From the NCBI RefSeq assembly GCF_033568475.1, contig NW_027331833.1:124001-188000 (forward strand): a stretch of DNA of 64,000 nt, read 5' to 3'. The notes beneath the pieces were generated by a model. That model saw only the letters and a list, made by a program, of their open reading frames with translations, made no database searches and had not been told where the DNA came from. Both the position numbers and the translations under genes were made by a program. Source of the DNA: Henckelia pumila (taxonomy: Eukaryota; Streptophyta; Magnoliopsida; Lamiales; Gesneriaceae). Positions 11,401 through 22,200 of this stretch are shown here, one piece after another. Each line of letters starts with the position of its first letter. Positions within the stretch are counted from its first letter, which is position 1.

Positions 11401-13134
11401 GTTGTGATGTTGAATATATTGTGTAATTTCATTCGTCAAATCATATAATATGTATGAATCTCATATGTTCCCCATGTAGAATATATATGCTGTCAAACAA
11501 TTATATTATACGTGAATTAATATTCGCTAAAGTACATATATATATATATATAGCATCCTATGTCCAAATTTTCTACTGGTCTCTCTCTCTATGCCCACAA
11601 GACATACTAAGTATATATATGTTGAATTTGATTGCAGAAAAGGGCTCAACACCGCTGGTATTAGTCACTGGTACGTAATTTCTTATAAACAGTAACGATC
11701 AAAATAATATATATTACGTGCATGCATGCATGCATATTTGTGTATTACAAATACATTTTCCGGTGAAAAATCAATTGATCATGCGTCATTTTATGTCAAA
11801 GAATTTAATAAATTATATAATTCTTCATAAAGAAGTATTTTGAAGTTTGATGGAAATATTTAAGATAATGTAGTTACTGCAATATGTATTTTTAACATAA
11901 ATCCTGTAGTTTAACGTATAAATAAATCTGCACATTGATCACTTTGTATCTATACTTAATTTTTATCCTCTCACCTCACTACATGCATGCAGGTGTGAGT
12001 GTGGCTTCGCTGATAGTCGTAGTATCTTTCATACTACTGATTTTCTTCAGGAAAAAATTGCTAAAATCACTTGGCCTTGGAAAGGAAGATGGCGAAAACC
12101 AAGTGGACATTGAACTTTACTTGAAAAATCATGGGAATCTTGCACCGAAAAGATATAAATACTCGCATCTCAAGAAAATGACCAATTCATTCGCTGAGAA
12201 TTTAGGCAAGGGAGGGTACGGTAGCGTTTATAAGGGAAAACTACAAGATGGGCTTCTCGTGGCTGTTAAAATCTTGAATGAATCAGAAGGAAATGGAGAA
12301 GAATTCATTAATGAAGTTTCAAGCATCAGTAGAACCTCTCATGTTAATGTTGTCGCTCTCCTGGGATTTTGCTTTGAGGGTTCAAAAAGAGCTTTGATTT
12401 ACGAATTCATGCCAAATGGCTCACTCGAGAAGTTCCTTCCGGATACCTCGTCTTCAACGCCAAAACTTTCGTTAGGATTGGTAAAATTGTTTGAAATTGC
12501 AGTTGGGATTGCCCGAGGGCTAGAATACTTGCATCAAGGCTGCAACACGCGGATTTTGCATTTCGACATAAAGCCTCATAACATTCTTCTCGATAAGGAT
12601 TTGAAGCCAAAAATTGCGGATTTCGGCCTATCTAAGTTGTGCCCTAATAGATCAAGTATTGTGTCGATGAAAGGCGCAAGAGGGACAGCTGGATACATTG
12701 CTCCCGAAGTATTTTGCAGGAATTTTGGCGAAGTCTCTCACAAATCCGATGTTTATAGCTATGGCATGATGGTTTTGGAGATGGTGGTCGGGAGGCAAAA
12801 CAATAATATTGTTTCTCAAGGTGGACGGTCAAGTGAAATGTCTTTTTCGGATTGGATATTCAAGAGTTTGGAACAAAATACGGTTGGAGAAGGTATCCTT
12901 GACGATACTGTTTCGCAAGAAAATGAGTGGAACTCTTTAAAGAGAAAACTGATAATAATTGGATTGTTGTGTATTCAAACTGATCCCAAGAATAGGCCAT
13001 CAATCAATGGAGTCATGGAGATGTTGGAAGCAAAAATTGAATCCTTGCAACTCCCACCAAGACCAAACTTGTCTTTGCAGTCTCCACTATCACGGCCAAT
13101 ACTTTTGGATTCAAAATCGAAATCCCTATTGTGA
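8463..13134 (+). CDS. LRK10L/WAK-type receptor-like kinase (three exons)
   Basis: The proposed exons are 8463-9150, 11638-11670 and 11993-13134. Splice sites are GT-AG and phases agree, giving 1863 nt or 620 aa. Residues 1-19 are a signal peptide (MLLQLSVLSLILLASAASA). A cysteine-rich extracellular galacturonan-binding GUB_WAK-type domain follows, including the CGN...FPFYIP region. Residues about 242-260 form the single membrane helix. The cytoplasmic Ser/Thr kinase has its Gly-loop at 312-317, Lys333 (VAVK), HFD at 430-432 in place of HRD, DFG at 450-452 and APE at 477-479. The missing Arg before the catalytic Asp marks a non-RD kinase, common in plant immune receptor kinases including Lr10-like kinases. 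The usual Cys-rich C-terminal motif of the ectodomain, just before the membrane, is absent and replaced by a Pro-rich stretch. A role in cell-wall or pathogen sensing is inferred from the family only. Family assignment is firm; the exon 1-2 junction is predicted. Confidence 0.85.
9151..11637. other. 2.5-kb first intron with possible foreign insert
   Basis: The intron runs from AAAAG|GTTCG to ATTGCAG|AA. Its middle (about 9560-10600) has more balanced base composition than the rest and reads as partly coding-like on the minus strand, including a 65-codon ORF at 10383-10580. I could not place that ORF in a family. An old transposon or viral insertion is possible but not shown. The remainder is AT-rich. 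Confidence 0.45.
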
Positions 13135-13193
13135 TTTTCTTTTGCATGCGACAATGAATCTTACATTTGTGATTATGAAGTGATATGTATTAA

Positions 13194-13507
13194 GGGAAAA
13201 TTGTTTTTTTTTGTTCCCTATATTTGTCACTTTGCGATTTTGGTTCTCTATATTTTCAGATTTCAGTTTTAGTTCGTAATATTTGTGTTTTTTGCAACTT
13301 TAGTCCTTTTTCGATACGACGCTGATGTGTCACCGGTGCAGTGCTAATGTGGAGTTAATGTGCATGTATAGTGTCAATTAAGCAATTTCAAAAAAAATTA
13401 CTGAAATTTCAAAAAATTGAAACATGCAGGACTAAAACTAAAGTATGAAAATATAAATGATCGGAATCGCAAAGTGACAAACATACAGACCAAAATTGCA
13501 GCTTTCC
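13194..13507. mobile_element. Mutator-like fold-back MITE with 9-bp target duplication
   Basis: The element is 314 bp, starting GGGAAAATTG and ending CAGCTTTCC. Its inverted arms share GTTTGTCACTTTGCGAT with the copy at 7564-7873. It is flanked by perfect 9-bp repeats ATGTATTAA (13185-13193 and 13508-13516). A 9-bp duplication is the mark of Mutator-superfamily transposition. It sits only 60 bp after the stop codon of the receptor kinase gene and so may lie in or beside its 3' UTR. Confidence 0.9.
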
Positions 13508-13549
13508 ATGTATTAATTTTACTAGGAAATTTTTTACCATAGAAATTAA

Positions 13550-13552
<3 letters not shown>

Positions 13553-13583
<31 letters not shown>
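13553..13583. repeat. ATT microsatellite
   Basis: About ten uninterrupted ATT units lie just after the MITE, read directly from the sequence. Confidence 0.9.
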
Positions 13584-13585
<2 letters not shown>

Positions 13586-13618
13586 TGGTTATGAAAAATT
13601 ATAATTTGTAAGTGCGTG

Positions 13619-14191
13619 ATCTCATGACTGTTGATGGTGAATGGGATTCGAATAAAGTTGAGTCAGTACTTTGGGATGTTGATAGCTAGGGAGGAAGTGA
13701 AGCGTATTCCAGTTGGGTTTAACTCTGGGGACGATATAATAATCTGGCATTATATTTATGAGTCTAAGGGTGAATATATGGTTAAATCTGGTTATCATCT
13801 TGCACTGGAAGTTGAGGAATCCGATAGTAATGGCATGGTTTGTGGATACTCGAGGAACTTGAACAAAATGTGGAATCTTAAGATCCCAAATAAAATTAAG
13901 ATTCATACTTGGAGGATGATTTGTAATGCATTACCAGTTCGATCTCATCTGGTTGAACGAGGTTTGAAAGTGGATGTTTACTGTCCAAGATGTAATTCTC
14001 ACCCAGAAGATACTATCCATGCATTCTGGACTTGTAAAGTGTGGGAAATCAAATCACTGATGTATGGCCTATCATCACTCATTTTCCAGGAGGCTGGCTG
14101 TTTTGGTGACTTGTTTGATTGGATGGGCAATCATGGTCATGGCGAGGGGTTTCAAAATTTTGATATTGATATGTTGATCGAAACAGAATAG
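13619..14191 (+). pseudogene. LINE fragment: zinc-binding region after reverse transcriptase
   Basis: An open frame from 13631 encodes the zf-RVT type domain found downstream of reverse transcriptase in plant L1-like LINEs. It contains WNLKIPNKIKIHTWR, LVERGLKVDVYCPRC and HAFWTCKVWE. It includes the CPRC and H...C pattern expected of the zinc-binding motif. No reverse transcriptase precedes it and the RNase H that normally follows is missing, so it is an isolated fragment. It ends near 14175 where sequence of the LTR array begins. Confidence 0.85.
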
Positions 14192-14290
14192 TATTCAAGG
14201 CACAAAACAGAATAGTATTTCAAGATCATAAATTCTAAATTCTAATTTTTCATCAAGACCATGAACCTGGTTTTGATCTGATACCATTTC

Positions 14291-15688
14291 TGTCACGCCT
14301 CGCTCCCGGGGTCGGGTGACATCGTCATTACTTTCAAATAAAATTCGAAAACCACCAGGCTCTTAGTACAGAATTTAACTAAAACCAGTCTATTTCATAG
14401 ATAAAATTCATAATAAATATTCTGTACAACTCAAAAATTCCCAAAAATGGAATAAACTTTGCGGAAACGTCTTACATCTTAAAAATCAGAATAATAACTA
14501 TAAAATCTCAAAAACTCTCTTTATCCCATCTCCAAAACATGTCTTTTCTCGATTTCTTGATCAACTCGATCTTCATTCCTATCTGAGGAGGAAAGTAAGG
14601 GGTGAGTATTTTGGGAAATACTCAGCAAGTGGGGGCCGATCGATCATACCAAAATATATACATATATATATTTATTTCAAAAACTCATACCATAATTCCA
14701 AACATAAACATTTCATATCATGTCTCAACAAAACATAGCATGAACATCATCATAACATACTTGACATGCCATAGCATAAATTGGTCAGACACTGAAATTC
14801 CTCTCATTAATCGTAGTTAACTGATCAGTCTCCTATATGTAATCCCTCTAAGGGGTGAGGTCATAGAACGATTATTATTACCCACCGCATCAGGGCCATA
14901 ACATAACATGGTTCGGAAATTTCCTTTCCACTCATAATTTGAGTCATAACAGTGTCAAAACATACTCTTAACAAATTTTATCATGAATAAGAATTACATA
15001 GAAAAATTCCAAAGTTTATCATGAACGATCGAATTTTAAATCATACATAATATTTTAAAACATAAGCCCACTTACCGTTTAGATAAGTACGAAAATCAAC
15101 AGATAAAGCTTGAATCGAAAATTCCAAAGACATTTCTCGAAAATCAAAATTGATAAACTTTCGAAAATTCCAAATTGGCTTCCTCAAGGGTCGGTAGATT
15201 ATTGGACAATCTCTTGCACTAATTCCTCCAATTTCCTAGGCCACAACCTTCGAAATCATGGGAAGATTAGTAAATCTAATTGCTAGCTTAATCTTTTTAA
15301 AAAAAAACTAAAGAAAGTGGACCTACCTTGAAATCTCAAAATTCGAAGAGCAAAAGTGGTCTGAATCTTCTAACACAATAAGAAATTCTGCACTCTTCGA
15401 AAATAAAAAAAAAAAATTGTGGGAACAGAATTTTGGCTTGCATGAATATTGAAACGAAGGAGTCGGCTGCTTGCACTTAAAATAGGATAAAAGTCAGCCT
15501 TGATCTCACGTATCAGGGAAAGAAATTTTTAGATTTTTAGTCCTTAATTTGATTGCCAAATAAAGGTTGATTTCATGAACAAAAATTCCGATCATCAGAT
15601 CTTGGAAAAGGTAAGAGTACAATTTGCATAATTTGAGAGATCCTTCCATAAATGGTGTAGACTTGTAAGCCAAGTTCCGAGTTTTACA
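14291..15688 (-). repeat. LTR-A of the non-autonomous element
   Basis: This 1398-bp unit is bounded on the + strand by TGTCACGCC and TTTTACA. It is nearly the same as 16055-17449. The 81-codon minus ORF at 15506-15751 occurs identically in LTR-B and is part of the LTR, not a gene. The adjoining primer site is mutated here (GGTTTTGATCTGATACC instead of GGTTTTGCTCTGATACC). Confidence 0.87.
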
Positions 15689-16054
15689 TCCCTCCCTCCT
15701 TATGAGAAGTTTCGTCCTCGAAACTTGATTTGTTTTAATGTCTAATAACATAAGACTAAACTATTTCACCAATATTTTTCAAACTTACATACCAAAAATC
15801 ATAAAGTCCAAATGTCAAACTTAAATATCAAAATCATGACTTAAATGATTCTATATATCACGTACTCTAAGTATTAGTCCCAAAAATCAATCTAACTTAA
15901 ACCAAGAATTCACCAACAAAATTAATTTCAAATTTTATATTGCATATGCAATATAAATACTATACCCAAGTGGTTCCTTTCCATCAAGATCATAAATTAT
16001 AAATTCTAATTTTCCATCAAGACCATGAACCTGGTTTTGCTCTGATACCATTTC
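15689..16054 (-). other. internal segment 1 of the non-autonomous element
   Basis: This 366-bp non-coding segment has the polypurine tract at its left end (15689-15700, pyrimidine-rich on +) and the primer site at its right end (about 16037-16054, GCTCTGATACCA on +). Both signals read on the minus strand. Confidence 0.8.
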
Positions 16055-17449
16055 TGTCATGCCCCGCTCCCGGGGTCGGGTGACATCGTCGTTGCTTTCA
16101 AATAAAATTCGAAAACCACCAGGCTCTTAGTACAGAATTTAACTAAAACCAGTTTATTTCATAGATAAAATCCATAATAAATATTTTGTACAACTCAAAA
16201 ATTCCCAAAAATGGAATAAACTTTGCGGAAACGTCTACATCTTAAAAATCAGAATAATAACTATAAAATCTCAAAAACTCTCTTTATCCCATCTCCAAAA
16301 CATGTCTTTTCTCGATTTCTTGATCAACTCGATCTTTATTCCTATCTGAGGAGGAAAGTAAGGGGTGAGTGTTTTGGGAAACACTCAGCAAGTGGGGGCC
16401 GATCGATCATACCAAAATATATACATATATATATTTATTTCAAAAACTCATACCATAATTCCAAACATAAACATTTCATATCATGTCTCAACAAAACATA
16501 TCATCAACATCATCATAACATACTTGACATGACATAGCATAAATTGGCCAGACACTGAAATTCATCTCATTAATCGTGGCTAACTGATCAGTCCTCTATA
16601 TGTAATCTCTCTAAGGGGTGAGGTCATAGAACGGTTATTATTACCCACCGCATCAGGGTCATAACATAACAGGGTTCGGAAATTTCCTTTCCACTCATAA
16701 TTTGAGTCATAACAGTGTCAAAACATACTCTTAACAAATCTTATCATGAATAAGAATTACATAGCAAAATTCCAAAGTTTATCATGAACGATCGAATTTT
16801 AAATCATACATAATATTTTAAAACATAAGCCCACTTACCGTTTAGATAAGTACGAAAATCAACAGACAAAGCTTGAATCGAAAATTCCAAAGACATTTCT
16901 CGAAAATCAAAATTGATAAACTTTCGAAAAATCCAAATTGGCTTCCTCAAGGGTCGGTAGATTATTGGACAATCTCTTGCACTAATTCCTCCAAGTTCAT
17001 AGGCCACAACCTTCGAAATCATGGGAAGATTAGTAACTCTAATTGCTAGCTTAATCTTTTTTAAAAAAAACTAAAGAAAGTGGACCTACCTTGAAATCTC
17101 AAAATTCGAAGAGCAAAAGTGGTCTGAATCTTCTGACACAATAAGAAATTTTGCACTCTTCAAAAATAAAAAAAAAATTGTGGGAACAGAATTTTGGCTT
17201 GCATGAATATTGAAACGAAGGAGTCGGCTGCTTGCACTTAAAATAGGACAAAAGTCAGCCTTGATCTCACGTATCAGGGAAAGAAATTTTCAGATTTTTA
17301 GTCCTTAATTTGATTGCCAAATAAAGGTTGATTTCATGAACAAAAATTCCGATCATCAGATCTTGGAAAAGGTAAGAGTACAATTTGCATAATTTGAGAG
17401 ATCCTTCCATAAATGGTGTAGATTTGTAAGCCAAGTTCCGGGTTTTACA
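16055..17449 (-). repeat. LTR-B of the non-autonomous element
   Basis: This is a 1395-bp near-copy of LTR-A, shared by the two element units. The differences seen are scattered single bases and small indels. Confidence 0.87.
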
Positions 17450-17808
17450 TCCCTCCCTCCTTATGAGAAGTTTCGTCCTAGATACTTGATTTGTTTTAAT
17501 GTCTAATAACATAATACTAAACTATTTCACCAATATTTTTCAAACTTACATACCAAAAATCATAAAGTCCAAATGTCAAACTTAAATATCAAAATCATGA
17601 CTTAAATGATTCTATATATCACGTACTCTAAGTATTAGTCCCAAAAATCAATCTAACTTAAACCAAGAATTCACCAACAAAATTAATTTCAAATTTTATA
17701 TTGCATATGCAATATAAATACTACACCCAAGTGGTTCCTTTCCATCAAGATCATAAATTCTAATTTCCCATCAAGACCATGAACCTGGTTTTGCTCTGAT
17801 ACCATTTC
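17450..17808 (-). other. internal segment 2 of the non-autonomous element
   Basis: This is a 359-bp near-copy of internal segment 1, with the same purine tract and primer site at its ends. It is non-coding. Confidence 0.8.
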
Positions 17809-20800
17809 TGTCACGCCCCGCTCCTGGGGTCGGGTGACATCACCGTTGCTTTCAAATAAAATTCGAAAACCACCAGGCTCTTAGTACAGAATTTAACAAA
17901 AACCAGTCTATTTCATAGATAAAATCTGAAACGACCCTAACTCTCTAATTATTAAATAAATATGCGGAAAAAATTTTTTTTATTACTTACTAAATAAAAT
18001 ATGTACATATATGCCCATACATATACGCACAGAATAAAAAGATTTAAAATAAATAAATAAATAAATAAATAACTTAAATAAAAATGCATTCTTTAATAAA
18101 ATAAATATCTGAGTCAAATATTGAATTAAAATACTGCATAAATAAAATGATTAAAGTTTGCATGCACTGAAAATATTTAAATAAAATATTCCAACCCACA
18201 ATCCCTGAAAAATAATAAAAATATTTAACGTGCTGAAATATTCAAAACATGCAATGTGACTCAGATATCTATCACGGTTACGGGGTCACTGCATGTCCGC
18301 TCATATGTCCTCGCCGTCGGTAGGAGCTACATCCTCCTCTACGTACTCACCTGCACCATACCAGTGTAGTGAGCCTAGAGGCCCAACATGCTAACATAAC
18401 AAGGGTTTAAAATAATTTAAATCAATTTACTACTAATACATAACATATACATGAATGAGCATGCTTAAAAATATCATAACATATCATAACTTAAATTAAC
18501 TTAAATAACATAATACATAAATATTGTTGAGCAAATTATTTTCTAACATCGCATGGTTGTATCCGTAGTGTAACCTTAAATCATACATTAAATACTGATC
18601 AGCGTGGAAACCAACGTACGTGGCGGTGACGAATCACCTCTTAAATTGGCAGTAAACTGCCCTTCAATAGTTCACATATGGGGACAAATTCCCTTAAATT
18701 GTCACACTACTTCAACTTCCAACATAAAAATTATTTTCTTTTGCTCAACCTTAAACATTAAATCATGCATAAAAATTATTTCATGAATGCATGTACTTAA
18801 ATAAAATGTGTGTCCTTCATATATATTTAATTTAATTTCATACTAACATATACATATTAAAATAACTTCAATGCATAAAAATAATTAAATATATAATCAG
18901 GACACATGCAATTTCTCATGGATTGTACTGGACTGCTGGCCCTAACACTCAAGTCCAATTACTTAAATCTGGCCCATTAACACTGAGACTGGCTCATTCA
19001 CATACTTAAGCCCAATAAAATTATTCTAAGCCCAATTAAATAATTCAAGCTCATTAACAACCAATTCTGGCCCAATGGGCCCAAAAGCCCAAAGACTGGC
19101 CCAATAACTTTCATGGGCCCTAAAGCTCATAAAAATTAGTGGGCTCACTTAATTAAATTAATTAAGCCCAAATAATTAAGTTCAACCCAAAATAATTAAA
19201 TGGAGCCCAATTAAATTTTGAGATTTAATTAGGCCCATTAAACCCTTAATTAAACTAAAAACACAAAAATAAAAATACCCGAGTCCAACTAACTTAACCC
19301 GGACCCGGACCCAACTAACTTAACCCATGACCCGCTGACTTGACCCGGACCACCAAACCCGACCCGGACCCAACTGAAAACCCTAGCCCGAACCCAATCT
19401 GCCCCTCCCTCATTCCTCTCGGCCCGCCGCGAGCAGCAGCCCTTCTAGGGCTGCTGCCGCCCTGCTCCGGCCACCCCTGGCCGGAGCCCCACCGCCCAGA
19501 CGTAGCCCACGTCTGGGCGGTTCGAACCTAGCCCCTGACCCCGGCCCAAGCACCCCACAGGACCGAACCCGATCCCCTTCCCACAGAACCCTATTCTGCG
19601 ACTCCTCTTGGCCGATCTACAGCAGTTGGTTCCCTGGGCTCGTTTGGCTCAAGCCATTCGAGCCATTCGAGTCCAGACACACCTAGGACACCCTAAGGAC
19701 CCTGGCCAGCAGCTAGAACGCACCCATGGCATCAAAACGTGAACATGAATCATTCAAACCACACTACAATGCTCGACTCCATGAAAGCCGATGTGTTCTG
19801 AAAAATCTTTAAAGATTTAGATGCATACATCATACACACACCATAATAACTGATAGGTACGAAAATTCAGAAGAAAAACATGCCTAGCACCGAAGTTTGA
19901 AGAGAAACAGGCGCGTGGGACGATTCCGGGACGACGGGGCGACGATGACAAGCTTTGGACCTTCAAAAATGTGGCTATGATGTTCTTTCTTGGGGCTGCT
20001 CGGTTGAGGAGGAGGATGAACAGTAGGGTGGCGGCTGTGTGTGTGAGTGATCGGGTGAGGGGTGGGTTTGGGTAGATTAGGTTTTGATTTTTAATTAATA
20101 AAAATAGGTTTTAGGTAATTATGAATAATTAAAAGTTTTAAATATAAAATATAAAATTTTAAAACTCCAAATAAAAGTTAAAATCTGATAACTTAAATTA
20201 AAAATATAAAAATCCCGAAATTTACAATTTAAGGAAATTTTAAAAATAATTAAAAGTCATTAAAATGGCTAAATTTGGATAAAAATGGACTCCTAAAATT
20301 ATATAAAATTAAATACTAAAATTTTTGAGGTAATAAAACTCAAAATAATATTTTTGGGCTCTTAAAAGGCTCATGAAATAAATTGGATAGAAAATTGTCA
20401 TCTCGTCCGTCCACGGTCCCGTCTACGCGATAAAATAATTAAAATACTAAAAATCCTAAAAATCACTAATTATGGGTTAAATGCTTAAAAATAAATTAAA
20501 TCATGCACAAATAATTCACATAATTATTTAACCTATAAATCACAATTTTAAATAATTAAATACCCTAATTATGCATGCGGATTTACGTATTTAAAATATC
20601 GGGTGTTACAAAATCCATAATAAATATTCTGTACAACTCAAAAATTCCCAAAAATGGAATAAACTTTGCGGAAACGTCTTACATCTTAAAAATCAGAATA
20701 ATAACTATAAAATCTCAAAAACTCTCTTTATCCCATCTCCAAAACATGTCTTTTCTCGATTTCTTGATCAACTCGATCTTTATTCCTATCTGAGGAGGAA

Positions 20801-21864
20801 ATTAAGGGGTGAGTGTTTAGGGAAACACTCAACAAGTGGGGGCCGATCGATCATACCAAAATATATACATATATATATTTATTTCAAAAACTCATACCAT
20901 AATTCCAAACGTAAACATTTCATATCATGTCTCAACAAAACATAGCATGAACATCATCATAACATACTTGACATGACATAGCATAAATTGGTCAGACACT
21001 GAAATTTCTCTCATTGTAATCTCTCTGAGGGGTGAGGTCATAGAACGGTTATTCTTACCCACCGCATCAGGGCCATAACATAACATGGTTCGGAAATTTC
21101 CTTTCCACTCATAATTTGAGTCATAACAGTGTCAAAACATACTCTTAACAAATCTTATCATGAATAAGAATTACATAGCAAAATTCCAAAATTTATCATG
21201 AACGATCGAATTTTAAATCATACATAATATTTTAAAACATAAGCCCACTTACCGTTTAGATAAGTACGAAAATCAACAGACAAAGCTTGAATCGAAAATT
21301 GCAAAGACATTTCTCGAAAATCAAAATTGATAAACTTTCAAAAATTCCAAATTGGCTTCCTCAAGGGTCGGTAGATTATTGGACAATCTCTTGCACTAAT
21401 TCCTCCAATTTCCTAGGCCACAACCTTCGAAATCATGGGAAGATTAGTAAATCTAATTGCTAGCTTAATCTTTTTTAAAAAAAACTAAAGAAAGTGGACC
21501 TACCTTGAAATCTCAAAATTCGAAGAGCAAAAGTGGCCTGAATCTTCTGACACAATAAGAAATTATGCACTCTTCGAAAATAAAAAAAAATTTTGTGGGA
21601 ACAGAATTTTGGCTTGCATGAATATTGAAACGAAGGAGTCGGCTGCTTGCACTTAAAATAGGATAAAAGTCAGCCTTGATCTCATGTATCAGGGAAAGAA
21701 ATTTTCAGATTTTTAGTCCTTAATTTGATTGTCAAATAAAGGTTGATTTCATGAACAAAAATTCCGATCATCAGATCTTGGAAAAGGTAAGAGTACAATT
21801 TGCATAATTTGAGAGATCCTTCCATAAATGGTGTAGACTTGTAAGCCAAGTTCCGGGTTTTACA
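17809..21864 (-). repeat. LTR-C of the non-autonomous element, interrupted
   Basis: The LTR-C sequence is in two pieces, 17809-17926 and 20616-21864, together about 1367 bp. Comparison with LTR-B shows the pieces join at ATAAAATCCATAA, which was the target of the later insertion. The right end TTTTACA borders LINE sequence. Confidence 0.87.
17927..20610 (-). mobile_element. solo LTR (2684 bp), probably Ty3/gypsy
   Basis: The insertion starts TGAAACGACC and ends GGTGTTACA, with TG...CA ends. It is flanked by perfect 5-bp repeats AAATC (17922-17926 and 20611-20615). Read on the minus strand it starts TGTAACACCC, a common start of plant Tekay/Del-type gypsy LTRs. It holds no gag or pol, no second LTR and no primer site, so it is best read as a solo LTR left by recombination. 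It contains a run of GGCCCA and CCGG-rich words (about 18940-19600). A 63-codon ORF at 19340 inside this GC-rich patch is not a gene. Confidence 0.82.
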
Positions 21865-21866
21865 GA

Positions 21867-22036
21867 AAAGGCTCAATATGGGGGAGTTTAATATGGGGAA
21901 GGGATCTACTGAAGAAAGGTATTCGATGGCGAATTGCACAAGGTTCGAATGTTTCTGTTTTTAATGATCCATGGTTAATACGTCCTAAGCATTTTAAACC
22001 CATGATGATAGGATTTGGCGTTTCACGGGATTTTAC
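21867..22036 (+). pseudogene. LINE fragment: region upstream of the zinc-binding domain
   Basis: The reading frame contains SLIWGRDLLKKGIRW followed by SNVSVFNDPWL, the conserved stretch between reverse transcriptase and zf-RVT in plant L1-like LINEs. It starts right at the edge of LTR-C and stops where an endonuclease-like fragment begins. It belongs upstream of the piece at 13619-14191 yet lies downstream of it. Confidence 0.8.
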
Positions 22037-22199
22037 GGACATCCTATTCGTAATCTGAGGCATATTTCCTTGGAACTTCTTCGTCGACTCTATTCAATGT
22101 ATTCTCTTTCCTGGGTCTTAGGGGGAGATTTTAATGAAATAGTACATTTGTCTCAAAAACTTAGGTGGATTGGATAGATGTGTTGATTTTTTATATTCG
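22037..22199 (+). pseudogene. LINE fragment: endonuclease domain piece
   Basis: The frame contains GHPIRNLRHISLELLRRLY then WVLGGDFNEI, typical of the APE-type endonuclease of plant L1-like LINEs. A frame slip follows and then LDRCVDF-like sequence. The endonuclease is the N-terminal domain of ORF2, so its place after the pre-zf-RVT region shows a chimeric junction at about 22037. Confidence 0.8.
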
Positions 22200-22200
22200 A

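Larger units (their letters stand above)
14215..21864 (-). mobile_element. non-autonomous LTR retrotransposon array (LTR-int-LTR-int-LTR)
   Basis: Three LTRs of about 1.37-1.40 kb alternate with two internal segments of only about 360 bp, preceded on the left by a truncated internal piece (14215-14290). On the minus strand each LTR starts TGTAAAAC and ends in TGACA. It is followed by GAAATGGTATCAGAGC, a classic initiator-Met primer site. On its other side each internal segment ends in a purine tract (AAGGAGGGAGGGA) next to TTTCGAGGACGAAACTT, a word typical of the end of plant Ty3/gypsy elements. No protein is encoded. The structure fits a short, mobilised-in-trans element expanded by unequal recombination. 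LTR-C is split by another insertion (17927-20610). Confidence 0.85.

Noticed and set aside
15506..15751. 81-codon minus ORF repeated at 17267-17512 and partly at 21682-21939
   Set aside because: It lies wholly inside the LTRs of the non-autonomous element. Its conservation reflects repeat identity and not a gene.
19340..19531. 63-codon Pro-rich ORF
   Set aside because: It falls in the GC-rich part of a solo LTR and has no domain.
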